Shown piece after piece: positions 43,970-53,518 of a stretch of 64,000 nucleotides of DNA. Below the pieces are notes generated by a model. It was not told the origin of the DNA and did no database searches. It worked only from the letters and a program-made list of their open reading frames with translations. How positions within the stretch are numbered: position 1 is the stretch's first letter; the number at the start of each line of letters is the position of its first letter. The stretch is from G965240465 sp965249525 (GTDB lineage Bacteria > SAR324 > JACQKK01): assembly GCA_965249525.1 (NCBI GenBank), contig OZ252237.1, positions 620,001 through 684,000 of the forward strand, given 5' to 3'. Made by a program: the position numbers and the translations under genes.

Positions 43970-44608
43970 TTTACGACAAAATAACGAGAGAAAAACGCGT
44001 AAAGCGAGCTTAGGGAGAAGTCATCTTGGTAAGACTTATTGCAAAGCTGCCGCTGCCGAATAGTGTCTTATTTGTTGGTTCTAAGATACTTGTTGCAATA
44101 TCGGATACTTATGTCTATATCAACAGGATACAGGCTGTGGGGTATCAAGATTGTCAACAGGTAGCCCTTTGCGCTTGCCCAGAAGCAGTTAACATTTTCA
44201 ATAATAAGCTTCTATTTTTTAGAACTGTTGCTGCATGCTAGCACATTCCTATGGTAAATTTACTGTGCGAACATGCTTTTGGCTAGGTTGTTAAAACTGT
44301 CGTATCATTTTGTAGTGATTTTGTCTCTGATATTATTCGCCTGTATTATTCATATTCGTCTGTGATTATTCCATTGCAAGCTTGGTGGGCAGCAGGCTAT
44401 AATCACCAGAGTAGAGGTGTATAGTGGCTTTATATATGAGGAACTGAGAGGGACTTTTGGACCTATCTTATATTCTCAAGCTTTGTTTTTCTGGTACCGT
44501 AAAAATGTTTCTATTCTGCTTGTCACGATGAAAGACACATCAGGTGTTGTTTTGTAAGGCGCAGCCTATGTGATATGTTGGTGCAAGCGAACATGGATTG
44601 GATAAAAA
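43970..44608. other. Intergenic region upstream of the exported-repeat cluster
   Basis: A 639-base stretch between two genes that read away from each other. I see no ORF with coding character (the best open frame, 44026-44241, lacks a Shine-Dalgarno and recognisable content). The main signal is a promoter-like pair at 44374-44403. The rest may be a long leader or decayed DNA. Confidence 0.45.
44374..44403 (+). promoter_or_regulatory. Sigma70-type promoter candidate
   Basis: A TTGCAA hexamer at 44374-44379 is followed after 18 bases by a perfect TATAAT at 44398-44403. The position, about 200 bases before the TPR gene start, would give a leader of roughly 195 bases. Spacing and the exact -10 support it; nothing else in the region scores as well by eye. 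Confidence 0.5.
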
Positions 44609-46357
44609 ATGAAAACAATTGTTATTCATCTGTTTGGTTTGTCTTTGCTTTTGATGGCATGGAATGCTGCTGCACAAAGTAATGTTCAAGGACAGATTGA
44701 CAGGGCCCATGCTTTGCACCAGCGGGGACAATTGAGTCAGGCATCGGTGATTTTGACTCGCGTACTGCAAGAGTCGCTCTCTAATGCTGCGGCCTTGCTA
44801 GAAAGAGGTACAGTTTACCGTAAACTGGGAGCACATCGGCGCTCAGTGGAAGATTTGACTCGCTATTTTGATGGAGGAGGCAAAAGTGCTGAAGGTTACT
44901 ACAATCGTGGATTGTCGTACTTGGCTCAGCAAAACAACTTGCTTGCCTTGGATGATTTCAATAAAGCGATTGATATCAATCCGCGCCATGGCGAGGCTTA
45001 TATCCAGCGAGGGTTGTTGAACAACCTCAATAACGAACACAAAGATGCCTTAGAGGACCTTAACAAAGGTCTCAGTCTAAAAAAGAATTCTTTTGAAGGC
45101 TATGTATATCGTGGAGTTGCCTATTATTTTCTTAATCAGCCTGGCAATGCAGTAGCTGATTACAATCGTGCTTTGAGGATCAATTCTAGAAGTGCTTTGG
45201 CATACAATAATCGGGGGTTGGCGCATATGCTTGCTGGCCAGAGCAATCAGGCTCTGAAAGATTTTGATCGTGCGCGTGCTTTGGTGCGCCCTGGAGATCG
45301 CTATCAGGTGGGGGAAGAAGCTGTGTTGAATAGTGCGGTCTATTATTTGCGGAAAGGTAACGTTTCTCGTGCTTTAGGTTTGGTGCGTCGTAGTCAGAGA
45401 CAGCTGAAAGATAATCCTAAGCTGCGGTTGATGGATGCTGCGGTGGACTTGGAACGGGGAAATATTTCCACTGCCTTACGGAAGTTAAATCGTTTGCTAA
45501 AGGGAAATTCCAAAGATCCCAATCTGCGCTTGATGCGCGCGGTGGCTTATATGCGCACTCGGAAATATGAGCAAGCCAGGGATGATTTGCTGGTTGTATT
45601 GCGCGGGCAACCAAAAAATACAGAAGCACACCGTATGCTGGGTGATGCCTATTACAATTTGGGACAATTGCGCAATGCCGCCAACCAATATGGAGAGTAC
45701 TTTGAAGATGGGGGCAAAGAAGCTACCGTTCTTTCGAATCGTGCCCATGCCAGCTATTTTTCTGGTGATTTTACTCAAGCTGTGAATGATTACACCAAAT
45801 TGCTGAAGAATGTTCGCGGGCAACGTGCTTGGAGCTATAACAGAGGACGAGGGAATGCGTATTTTGCTAACAAAGATTATGAGAAATCTATTCCAGATTA
45901 CGAAGCAGCCTTAAAGGTACGCAACAATGACAGGGAGGTGCTGTTGCGGTTATCTGAAGCGTATTATCGTCAGCGTCAGTATAACAAAGCTTTAAGTTTG
46001 CTAGGAAAGGGAGTGAGTTCTTATCCTCGCGACAAGGCATTTTACAAACTGCGGGCACGCATTTTTGAAGATCAAGAAAAACCTAAGGATGCTATAGCCG
46101 ATTTGGAGCGAGCTGTTAAAATTTCTCCTGATGCAAATTTATTCTACCAATTAGGAATTCTTTATGCTAGAATAGAAAACAATAGCCGAGGGATTTCTCG
46201 GTTAACCCGAAGTATTCGCCTGAAGCGAAACTTAGCTGTTGCTTATACGAATAGAGGTATTCTGTATGAACGCGAAAAACAGCTTAATAAGGCGAAAGCT
46301 GACTGGGAAAGAGGCTGTAAATTGGGCGATGAATCAGCTTGCAAGTTTCTGCAATAA
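44609..46357 (+). CDS. Exported TPR-repeat protein
   Basis: A 582-residue protein with a signal peptide (hydrophobic residues 4-17, cleavage near AAAQS at 20-23) followed by at least ten tetratricopeptide repeats. Typical units are AYIQRGLLNNLNNEHKDALEDLNKGL, AYNNRGLAHMLAGQSNQALKDF and AHRMLGDAYYNLGQLRNAANQ. The C-terminus ends with a Sel1-like cysteine-bearing unit (WERGCKLGDESACKFL). It should lie in the periplasm or outer membrane and scaffold protein contacts. It is the first of four exported proteins on the same strand. The ligand is unknown. Confidence 0.85.
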   Translation: MKTIVIHLFGLSLLLMAWNAAAQSNVQGQIDRAHALHQRGQLSQASVILTRVLQESLSNAAALLERGTVYRKLGAHRRSVEDLTRYFDGGGKSAEGYYNRGLSYLAQQNNLLALDDFNKAIDINPRHGEAYIQRGLLNNLNNEHKDALEDLNKGLSLKKNSFEGYVYRGVAYYFLNQPGNAVADYNRALRINSRSALAYNNRGLAHMLAGQSNQALKDFDRARALVRPGDRYQVGEEAVLNSAVYYLRKGNVSRALGLVRRSQRQLKDNPKLRLMDAAVDLERGNISTALRKLNRLLKGNSKDPNLRLMRAVAYMRTRKYEQARDDLLVVLRGQPKNTEAHRMLGDAYYNLGQLRNAANQYGEYFEDGGKEATVLSNRAHASYFSGDFTQAVNDYTKLLKNVRGQRAWSYNRGRGNAYFANKDYEKSIPDYEAALKVRNNDREVLLRLSEAYYRQRQYNKALSLLGKGVSSYPRDKAFYKLRARIFEDQEKPKDAIADLERAVKISPDANLFYQLGILYARIENNSRGISRLTRSIRLKRNLAVAYTNRGILYEREKQLNKAKADWERGCKLGDESACKFLQ

Positions 46358-46401
46358 TCTTGTTTTTGAATAAATTATTGCATTTTTGTAGGAGTGTCGT
46401 T

Positions 46402-47241
46402 ATGAAACGCACCATCATAATTTTCCCTATGCTAGTGTTAGCAACGGCTTTATTTGCTGCAGATAAACCTTATGGTTCTGCTGAAGTGAAAAAAGGCGAA
46501 GCTACCGTCGTGCGTGATGGGAACAATATTGTCATTGCTAAAAATGACAAAAAACAGCCAATATTTTTGGAAGATATCGTCATTGTTGGCGAAAATTCCG
46601 AATTGGTTCTTAAAACCGCTGAGGCTACCACGTTGACCATTGGTAGCAATGCCATGTTTGAAGTCAAACCTTGGAAATCCCAAGAAAAAGCTGGTTCCTT
46701 CCGCATGCTTTACGGTCGCTTTCACGCGAAAACCCGTAAAGCTTTCGGTCGCAAAACCCGCTTTACTGCCAAAACTGCTACTGCCACCATCGGTGTTAAA
46801 GGCACTGAATTCATCGCTTCTGTTACTCCGCAAGGAGATGCTCTGGTACTGGTGAAAGAAAGTGTAGTGGAAGTGTCTGGTTTCGATGGGAAAAACCAAG
46901 ACGTAGCACCTGAACTCTTAACCGTTGTCCTCAACGGTAAAGGAGCTAGCGACGTGGCTTTGGCTCCTCAAGCTGTGAAAGATATATCTGGCAATTTGGA
47001 TGCGGCCTCGGTGAATTCCGAGGAAGCCAAAGCTTTACCAGCTGAAAATGCCCTGGTTCAAGATGGTATCGTCAGTCAGAGAGACTTGATAAATGCCAAA
47101 ATCGAACAGGCAAGATTTAGCGATACAAGTATCATAGAAGGTGAAAAAATCATCCCTCTGAAAGGTGGCAAGTATAACCTGCCTGCAGAAATCTTTGAAG
47201 ATGCTCTGCGCCCCCAGGTGTTGCTGCCTCGCTTAGGTTAA
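46402..47241 (+). CDS. Exported FecR-domain protein
   Basis: A 279-residue protein with a signal peptide (MKRTIIIFPMLVLATALFAA). Residues 28-160 form a FecR-like beta domain: GSAEVKKGEATVVRDG, LEDIVIVGENSELVLKT, LTIGSNAMFEV, then GRFHAKTRKAFGRKTRFTAKTATATIGVKGTEFIA. This is the secreted FecR type often found with adhesins or repeat proteins rather than the anti-sigma membrane type. The ATG at 46402 has AGGAG eight bases upstream and lies 45 bases after the TPR stop. A strong terminator follows. It probably acts with the TPR protein. Confidence 0.82.
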   Translation: MKRTIIIFPMLVLATALFAADKPYGSAEVKKGEATVVRDGNNIVIAKNDKKQPIFLEDIVIVGENSELVLKTAEATTLTIGSNAMFEVKPWKSQEKAGSFRMLYGRFHAKTRKAFGRKTRFTAKTATATIGVKGTEFIASVTPQGDALVLVKESVVEVSGFDGKNQDVAPELLTVVLNGKGASDVALAPQAVKDISGNLDAASVNSEEAKALPAENALVQDGIVSQRDLINAKIEQARFSDTSIIEGEKIIPLKGGKYNLPAEIFEDALRPQVLLPRLG

Positions 47242-47258
47242 TTTCTTTGCCGAGAACG

Positions 47259-47305
47259 ATAAATGCGCCATGTTTTGGTTCCCAAGGCATGGCGCATTTA
47301 TTTTT
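47259..47305 (+). terminator. Rho-independent terminator after the fecR gene
   Basis: A perfect 14-base stem, 47259-47272 (ATAAATGCGCCATG) with 47288-47301, encloses a 15-base loop and is followed by a T run (47301-47305). This is a strong intrinsic terminator 17 bases after the FecR gene stop. It marks the end of the TPR-FecR transcription unit. Confidence 0.92.
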
Positions 47306-47361
47306 AATAAGACGACTTTCTTAATACCAAAAAGCTTTTCATCTATTTTTTTAGTCCTATC

Positions 47362-47847
47362 ATGCACATGAACGTTACATATAAGGCAGTCTGTTTTTCC
47401 ATAGTGAGCCTGTTTCTCATCACTTTTGCTCAACAAGTTCAAGCACAACGCAGAGTGCTAAGACCTCCACAAATTCTTTCCAGTGACATTTCTCGTAATC
47501 AGGTGGTTGAAAAAGATCATCTCAATGTCACCTTTGTCGTTCGAGACAACGACAAGATTACTCAAGTGGTGATAAACAATGAAAATCAAGACATTGACCC
47601 TGGTAAACTGGTGGTGGTAAAGAAAATCTTTGAACTGAAAGACTTTGAAAATCTGGTTACTGTTTCAGCTACTGATGAAAGAGGCAATACACGCAGTAAA
47701 TCCTACTTGTTGATTGTTAAAACTAAAACATTGGGGCCACAGCCTGTGTTGCCACAAAACATTGCGTTCCCGGAACTGGGGAAGGCCCGTTCGGCTGATT
47801 TGTTGTTGCCTTTGCCTCCGCCCAATCCTTTTGGCGCTCGTCGTTAA
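47362..47847 (+). CDS. Small exported hypothetical protein (161 aa)
   Basis: A 161-residue protein with a signal peptide (VCFSIVSLFLITFAQQVQA, cleavage near residue 28). The mature part has an all-beta look (NQVVEKDHLNVTFVVRDND, then FENLVTVSATDERGNTRSKSYLLIVK), resembling an immunoglobulin-like or cadherin-type single domain, which is inference. A Pro-rich tail follows. There is a second ATG two codons in. No strong Shine-Dalgarno is seen. It lies between the terminator and the Sel1 gene. Confidence 0.65.
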   Translation: MHMNVTYKAVCFSIVSLFLITFAQQVQAQRRVLRPPQILSSDISRNQVVEKDHLNVTFVVRDNDKITQVVINNENQDIDPGKLVVVKKIFELKDFENLVTVSATDERGNTRSKSYLLIVKTKTLGPQPVLPQNIAFPELGKARSADLLLPLPPPNPFGARR

Positions 47848-47905
47848 GCATGTTGCTGGGAATTGGGTTATTTCATTGCCTCCCCTGTTTAATTGGAGAA
47901 ATTTC

Positions 47906-49651
47906 ATGTTCTTGTTGCGCTTTATAGACCGCACCTTTTTTATGGTCACTGCTTTGGTAGCGGTGTTGGCACTGCTGTTGGCTGCACCACCATTGGGAAG
48001 CGCTCAAGAACAAGCTGCAGGCGAAGAAGATCTGCTAAGTGTCAATAAGGATGCCCGCTGCGCTAGGTTGCTGAGGGGTAATCGTGCGGCTTTGTTTGTA
48101 GAAGTTTGTCGTGATTATCCTGCTGTGAAGAAGAAAAGAATTATCTATAAACCCTTGGGCAATCGCGAGCAGGCAAGAATTCGTCGTCTGTTAGCCAGGG
48201 TAGATGCTAAGGCCAGTCAGTTTAATGCTGATAGCATACCGGGCCACAGCATCAACAGAACACGATTGGCACAAATCCGTTCTGCTGCTGCCAGGGGTAC
48301 TGCAACTGCCCAATATCAGCTGGGATGGCTGTATCACAATGGCTGGCTGAAAAATAACCGCTTGATAGCTACTTCAAGTCGCAAAATATTTCGTGCAGAG
48401 GTGGAGCATTTATCTCCATTCTCCTATCGTCGCAAGTTGGTATCTCCCCAGACTTCTGCAGCCAATTACACTGAAGCCTTAAACTGGTACCGTAAAGCGG
48501 CAGAACAGAATTATGTACAAGCTTATACTGCATTAGGCTTTATGTACGAGCATGGTCAAGGAGTGAGAAAAAATGAAAAAGAAGCCATCCGTTTTTATTG
48601 GGAAGGGGCAACACTAGGAGAAGCTACTGCGCAATACAATCTGGGACTACTGTTGGATCGTACGGGCATCAATCCCAAAAGGCTGGGAATTAAAGATAAA
48701 GGTTTGGCTACACAGAGTGAAATTATAGGTGTAACTCTTGCCAAAACTGCCTCCATTCGTTGGTATGTGTCGGCTGTTCAACAGTTTGTTCCAGATGCAA
48801 TACTGGCATTGGGACTGAAACTGGAAAATGGTGAAGGTATTCGCCGTAACTTGTCTTCTGCGGCCTTGATGTACCAACTTGCTGCGGATCAGGGCAATGC
48901 GGATGCACAATGGCGGTTGGCTTGGATGTATGATCAAGGCAGGGGCGTAGAAGTAAACTCTGCAAAAGCTACTCGTTTGATGGTAAAGCCTGCTTTGCTG
49001 GGTTATCCTCAGGCACTTTTTCGTGTAGCGCAAGGCATGTATAGTGGTGTTGGTGCCAATCCCGATGGGGAAGCCGCTTTGCAATTGTTTAAGACAGATT
49101 TAGCACACGGTAATAACCGTGGTTTGCTAGCAGTGGGATACGTTTATGCTCAAAGTCCACGAACAACCCAGTATCTAGACTTGTTTTATCAACCTGCTGC
49201 TGTTGCTGGAGAGAAGGATGCATTTACCAATCTTGGTTATGTGAATCACTTGCAGTTGGTGCCTAATTCCAGCCTAGGCAATGCCCGCAAGTTTTACGAC
49301 CTTGCTATCAAAGAGGGTAGTGAACAGGCGCAATACAATTCCGCTACCTTGTTAGTGGAGGAAGAGAAGCTTTCTGATGCTGCCAAATCTTTTCGCAAGC
49401 TGGCTAACGAGGGCAATCCTTTTGCACAGTTCAATATTGGCTATATGTATTCTGTGGGCGAGGGGGTAAAAGAATCTTCCAAAGATGCTCTCTATTGGAT
49501 GGGACTTGCCAGAAAAAACTATGGGCAAAGTGATCCCATCGGGTTTCGTATTAACCGCAGCTATCGCTTCCTTGCAAGTACTTTTACTCCCAAGGAATTG
49601 GAAAGAATCGAGAAACGCGTTAAGCGCTGGAAACCCAAGCGGAAAAAGTAG
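47906..49651 (+). CDS. Exported Sel1-repeat protein
   Basis: A 581-residue protein with a signal peptide or anchor (residues 8-30, ending near GSAQEQ). Sel1-like repeats follow, for example YTALGFMYEHGQGVRKNEKE, GNADAQWRLAWMYDQGRGVE and FAQFNIGYMYSVGEGVKE. These helical repeats mediate protein contacts, often in the periplasm. The ATG at 47906 has GGAG seven bases upstream; the frame is open upstream over the preceding gene but in another frame. It is the last of the four exported proteins and lies 95 bases before smc. Confidence 0.85.
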   Translation: MFLLRFIDRTFFMVTALVAVLALLLAAPPLGSAQEQAAGEEDLLSVNKDARCARLLRGNRAALFVEVCRDYPAVKKKRIIYKPLGNREQARIRRLLARVDAKASQFNADSIPGHSINRTRLAQIRSAAARGTATAQYQLGWLYHNGWLKNNRLIATSSRKIFRAEVEHLSPFSYRRKLVSPQTSAANYTEALNWYRKAAEQNYVQAYTALGFMYEHGQGVRKNEKEAIRFYWEGATLGEATAQYNLGLLLDRTGINPKRLGIKDKGLATQSEIIGVTLAKTASIRWYVSAVQQFVPDAILALGLKLENGEGIRRNLSSAALMYQLAADQGNADAQWRLAWMYDQGRGVEVNSAKATRLMVKPALLGYPQALFRVAQGMYSGVGANPDGEAALQLFKTDLAHGNNRGLLAVGYVYAQSPRTTQYLDLFYQPAAVAGEKDAFTNLGYVNHLQLVPNSSLGNARKFYDLAIKEGSEQAQYNSATLLVEEEKLSDAAKSFRKLANEGNPFAQFNIGYMYSVGEGVKESSKDALYWMGLARKNYGQSDPIGFRINRSYRFLASTFTPKELERIEKRVKRWKPKRKK

Positions 49652-49746
49652 TCTGCAGATTTTTTTCGTAGAAACTTCTCTTTTTCTTGCATCCGCTTAT
49701 TGCTAACCTTTGAAGCAGCCCTTTCAGGAAGAAAATCCTTTTTAGC

Positions 49747-52700
49747 ATGAAGCTAAAACAGCTACGTATCAGTGGTTTTAAGTCCTTTTGTGACGAGACC
49801 GAATTTTGCTTTGATAGCGGTTTGGTAAGCATGATTGTTGGACCTAATGGTTGCGGCAAAAGTAATGTTGCTGATGCCCTGCGTTGGGCATTGGGAGAAC
49901 AAGGTACGCGTTTTATGCGCAGCCCGTCGATGTCTGATGTAATTTTCAATGGGAGTAAAAGTCGAGAAGCTGTTAATCGAACTGAGGTCAACGTGCTGTT
50001 TGACAACAGTGAACGCAAAGCACTGGAGAAGTATAATGACTTCAAAGAAATTGTGGTTACGCGACGTCTTTATCGCTCTGGTGAAAGCGAGTATTTGATA
50101 AACAATATCAGCTGTCGTTTGATGGATGTTCGCGAATTGCTGATGGACACTGGGGCTGCGGGGCGTGCGTACTCTATCGTGGAGCAGGGGCGGGTGGAAA
50201 CCTTTATTTCGGCCTCGCCACAAGAACGCCGTCAATATATGGAGGAGGCGGCAGGGGTGGTGCGTTACAAGACGCATCGCTTGGCAGCGGAGCGCAAGCT
50301 GGAGCAAACACAACAGAATTTACAGCGTGTGGATGATTTGCTGGATGAGCTGCATCGCCAAGAAAGCATCCTTGCTCGGCAGGTAAAAGATGCTCAACAT
50401 GCGCAAGTTCTGCAAACAGAGACGGAGCAAGTACAGTTGGCATTGAAATGGCGGCATTATGCAGAAGAATTGGGCGTGGTGCAATCATTAAAATATCAGC
50501 TGGATGCACTTAACAAAGAATCTGAAGGTGAGGGTGAAGCAGGTGTGTTGGAAACACGTTTGCAGGCTATGCAAATAGAAAATAGCATGGCAGCGGAAAG
50601 GTTGCAGGCTAGTCGCATCAATCGAGAAAGGCTTCTGCAAACATTGCACCAAGCTCGGCAGCAGCTGCAGGCATTATATGAAGGGCAACAACAAAGCAAG
50701 CCCTGGAAAACTCAGATAGAGAAGGATCTGCAATTATCCTCTCGGCGCGTATCAGAAACAAAAAGCGCACTAGAAAAGAAAGAGAAAAACTATGCAAAGC
50801 AGCTCAAACATTTTCAATCCCAAGATGAAACTTTGCAGTGCGCAAAGCAAGTGCATACTGAGCGTCAAACTAGATTCGCTTGCGAGGAGGAAGAACAACA
50901 GCAGTCGCAGGAACGCTTGTTTGCCTGCCATGACCATCTTGATGGTCTCAATCGGCAGAATCAACGGCTGGCGGAGCAGCTTAATCGCTGGAAGGGTAGT
51001 GAAGAAATACTGATGAACCAGCATAGAGAACTGAATAAAAAGAAAACCACTAATGAGACACAGTTGCGGGAGCAGCAAGAAGCATTAACAGCACTGCAGA
51101 AAACTTTTCAAAATGCAGAAATGGCATATCATGCCGCTGCAGCTGAGGAGACATCGGGAATAGAAGCAAAAAGCCATGCACAAACGCAGCAAGCTAAATG
51201 GGAAAAACAGCGACTGCAATGCGTCTTGCGCCATCAAGCGCTTCAAGAAATGCAAGATAATATGGAAGGACATACAGCTTCCATTAAGCGTTTTCTAACC
51301 TGGCTGCAAACCAATACCGACCGAGCAGACACGCTGGGGGTTCTCGGGTTACTGTCAGACATGTTCACTGTTCCCAAAGAGGTATTGGAGTGGGCGGGGA
51401 ATTATCTAGCGCCTTTTTCAGAATGGGTGGTCATTCAGCACAGCGACGTCTTAGTAGAATTGGTCAATTTATTGGAAGCTGAACAGATAGAAGGCGTTAC
51501 TTTTATTTGTTTGGATAGGTTGCCAGCGCAATTTTCTGTGGAAAAGGAGGTGAAAGAAGAGAATTTAGCAGAACAGCTAGAATGTGAATCCAAGCTGCGA
51601 CCATTATTTGAAGCACTGTTTGGTGATGTAAAAGTGTCAAAAGGGGGGACGTGGACGGATGTTTTTGGGAAAGATTGGCAGAAGCGACTGGAAGTGGGTT
51701 CAGAGTGGCTGTGTAAAAGTGCTGCGGTGCACTTTGGATACAAAGGGGAGGTGGTATGGGGAAGGAGAGCAACAGCTGCGATAAAAGTACTGGATCGGAG
51801 AAACCGGTTGGCAGAATTAGAAAAACAGTTAGCTTCTTTGCAAGATTCCTATCAACAAATTAGCCAATCACTGGAACAAGCAGGAAAGCATCTAGCCGTT
51901 TGTGTAGAAAAGCGAATTGAGCGACAGGCGGTACTGGAAGAACATCGGCAAGCGTTGCGTGCTTGCGAACAACATCTGTATGGTATGCGGTTTGAACAGC
52001 AAAAGCTGCAACAACAAGAAGAGCAGCTACAAAGTGAACTAAATGAGGCCCGCAATGGTCAAAAAACCCTGGCATCTGAGCGTGGAAATTTAGCGACCAA
52101 AATTAAAGAAGCAGAAGTACAAAAGGCTGGTTTAGAAAAAAAAATCAGTCAGTTGCCAAAGCAAGTAGGAAGGGCTCGCCAGTTGCTAAAAGAAGCCGCA
52201 GAGATTTTATCTAGAGAACAATCGCTTCATGTTAGGCTGCAAGCACAGATTGATAGCGAACAGAAAGCATGTCAGCAGTTAGCTAAAAATCTGGAACAGT
52301 TGAGTTCTCAGCAAGCTGAACAACAAAGTCGCCAACAACAATGGGATTCAGAAGAGCTGAAAAAAAGGGAGCGTGAACAACAACTGAATCAACAAATCGC
52401 TAGTCTCCAGAAATCCTATGTCAGCCAACAAAAAGAGACACAACGTTTGGAAAAGCAATTTCAACAGCAAGACACTGCACAAAAAAAGATAGAAATACAA
52501 GTCAAAAAAGCCAGAGAGCGTCAAAATAAACGCAACCAAAATAAACATGCCTTAGAATTGAAATTCACCGAGGCAAGTGTAAAGCTGCAACAAATTGTCC
52601 CCCACACTGAATCGCTGTTGGAAAAGATGCAGGCATCGGTGGCAACAGAAGACAAAGTTCTCACCGATGAAAAGACTACCCGTACTTTGCCAGCATCCGA

Positions 52701-53415
52701 TGCATGGCCTCAAGTGCTTCCTAAGGAGCTTAGCACGCTTTCTTTCCAACAGCTTGAGCGCAAGCTACTCAAATTAGAAAACAAACTACAAAAGCTGCCG
52801 CATGTCAACATGGCTGCACTAGAAGAGCATCAAAAACTGACCGAACGCATCACACACATGAAAAATCAGCAGGCCGACCTTCAAGGTGCCATTCAAGACT
52901 TGCATACCTCTATCCGTCGCCTCAACCAGCAATCTCGCAAGCGCTTTTTGGAAACTTTTGAGGCAGTCAACATACAGTTTCAAAAGCTTTTTGTGCGTAT
53001 ATTTGGTGGAGGAGAAGCACGTTTGATTCTCACACAACAAGACGATGCTCTGCACACAGGCGTGGATATTCATGCTCAGCCGCCTGGTAAAAAACTGCAA
53101 AAGCTAAGCTTGCTTTCAGGAGGAGAAAAAGCGCTTACCGCCATCGCCCTGATATTTTCTTTCTTTCTACACAAACCAAGCCCCTTCTGCTTGTTGGATG
53201 AAGTGGATGCCCCTTTAGACGATGCCAATATCAGCCGCTTTAATCGATTGGTACAGGACATGACAGCGCATACCCAACTCATCATTATTACTCACAACAA
53301 ACGCACTATGGAAATTGGGGACACCCTTTATGGTGTCACCATGGAGAATGCTGGTATTTCACGCATTGTTTCTGTGCAGCTGCCGCAACAACAAATTGCT
53401 TCATCTGTCAGCTGA
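49747..53415 (+). CDS. smc: Chromosome segregation protein SMC
   Basis: A 1222-residue SMC ATPase, which forms the condensin-like ring for chromosome compaction and segregation. Walker A is GPNGCGKSN at residues 32-40. Two long coiled coils flank a hinge around residues 505-660 (LGVLGLLSDMFTVPKEVLEWA). The C-terminal head has the ABC signature LLSGGEKALTAIALIF (about 1120) and Walker B FCLLDEVDAPLDD (about 1147). The length is typical. scpA and scpB are not adjacent. It follows the Sel1 gene and is convergent with the HEAT-repeat gene. Confidence 0.97.
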   Translation: MKLKQLRISGFKSFCDETEFCFDSGLVSMIVGPNGCGKSNVADALRWALGEQGTRFMRSPSMSDVIFNGSKSREAVNRTEVNVLFDNSERKALEKYNDFKEIVVTRRLYRSGESEYLINNISCRLMDVRELLMDTGAAGRAYSIVEQGRVETFISASPQERRQYMEEAAGVVRYKTHRLAAERKLEQTQQNLQRVDDLLDELHRQESILARQVKDAQHAQVLQTETEQVQLALKWRHYAEELGVVQSLKYQLDALNKESEGEGEAGVLETRLQAMQIENSMAAERLQASRINRERLLQTLHQARQQLQALYEGQQQSKPWKTQIEKDLQLSSRRVSETKSALEKKEKNYAKQLKHFQSQDETLQCAKQVHTERQTRFACEEEEQQQSQERLFACHDHLDGLNRQNQRLAEQLNRWKGSEEILMNQHRELNKKKTTNETQLREQQEALTALQKTFQNAEMAYHAAAAEETSGIEAKSHAQTQQAKWEKQRLQCVLRHQALQEMQDNMEGHTASIKRFLTWLQTNTDRADTLGVLGLLSDMFTVPKEVLEWAGNYLAPFSEWVVIQHSDVLVELVNLLEAEQIEGVTFICLDRLPAQFSVEKEVKEENLAEQLECESKLRPLFEALFGDVKVSKGGTWTDVFGKDWQKRLEVGSEWLCKSAAVHFGYKGEVVWGRRATAAIKVLDRRNRLAELEKQLASLQDSYQQISQSLEQAGKHLAVCVEKRIERQAVLEEHRQALRACEQHLYGMRFEQQKLQQQEEQLQSELNEARNGQKTLASERGNLATKIKEAEVQKAGLEKKISQLPKQVGRARQLLKEAAEILSREQSLHVRLQAQIDSEQKACQQLAKNLEQLSSQQAEQQSRQQQWDSEELKKREREQQLNQQIASLQKSYVSQQKETQRLEKQFQQQDTAQKKIEIQVKKARERQNKRNQNKHALELKFTEASVKLQQIVPHTESLLEKMQASVATEDKVLTDEKTTRTLPASDAWPQVLPKELSTLSFQQLERKLLKLENKLQKLPHVNMAALEEHQKLTERITHMKNQQADLQGAIQDLHTSIRRLNQQSRKRFLETFEAVNIQFQKLFVRIFGGGEARLILTQQDDALHTGVDIHAQPPGKKLQKLSLLSGGEKALTAIALIFSFFLHKPSPFCLLDEVDAPLDDANISRFNRLVQDMTAHTQLIIITHNKRTMEIGDTLYGVTMENAGISRIVSVQLPQQQIASSVS

Positions 53416-53518
53416 GGCTAGTATGTATCATTAGCCCACACCAGCCGATTTACTAGACAGCGCTTCTCTCACTGCTACTTAATTTGCACAGATGTTGGTG
53501 CTGCACCTTGCCAACAGT

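Noticed and set aside
44026..44241. A 71-residue ORF in the gap before the TPR gene
   Set aside because: No Shine-Dalgarno, no recognisable content; kept as intergenic.
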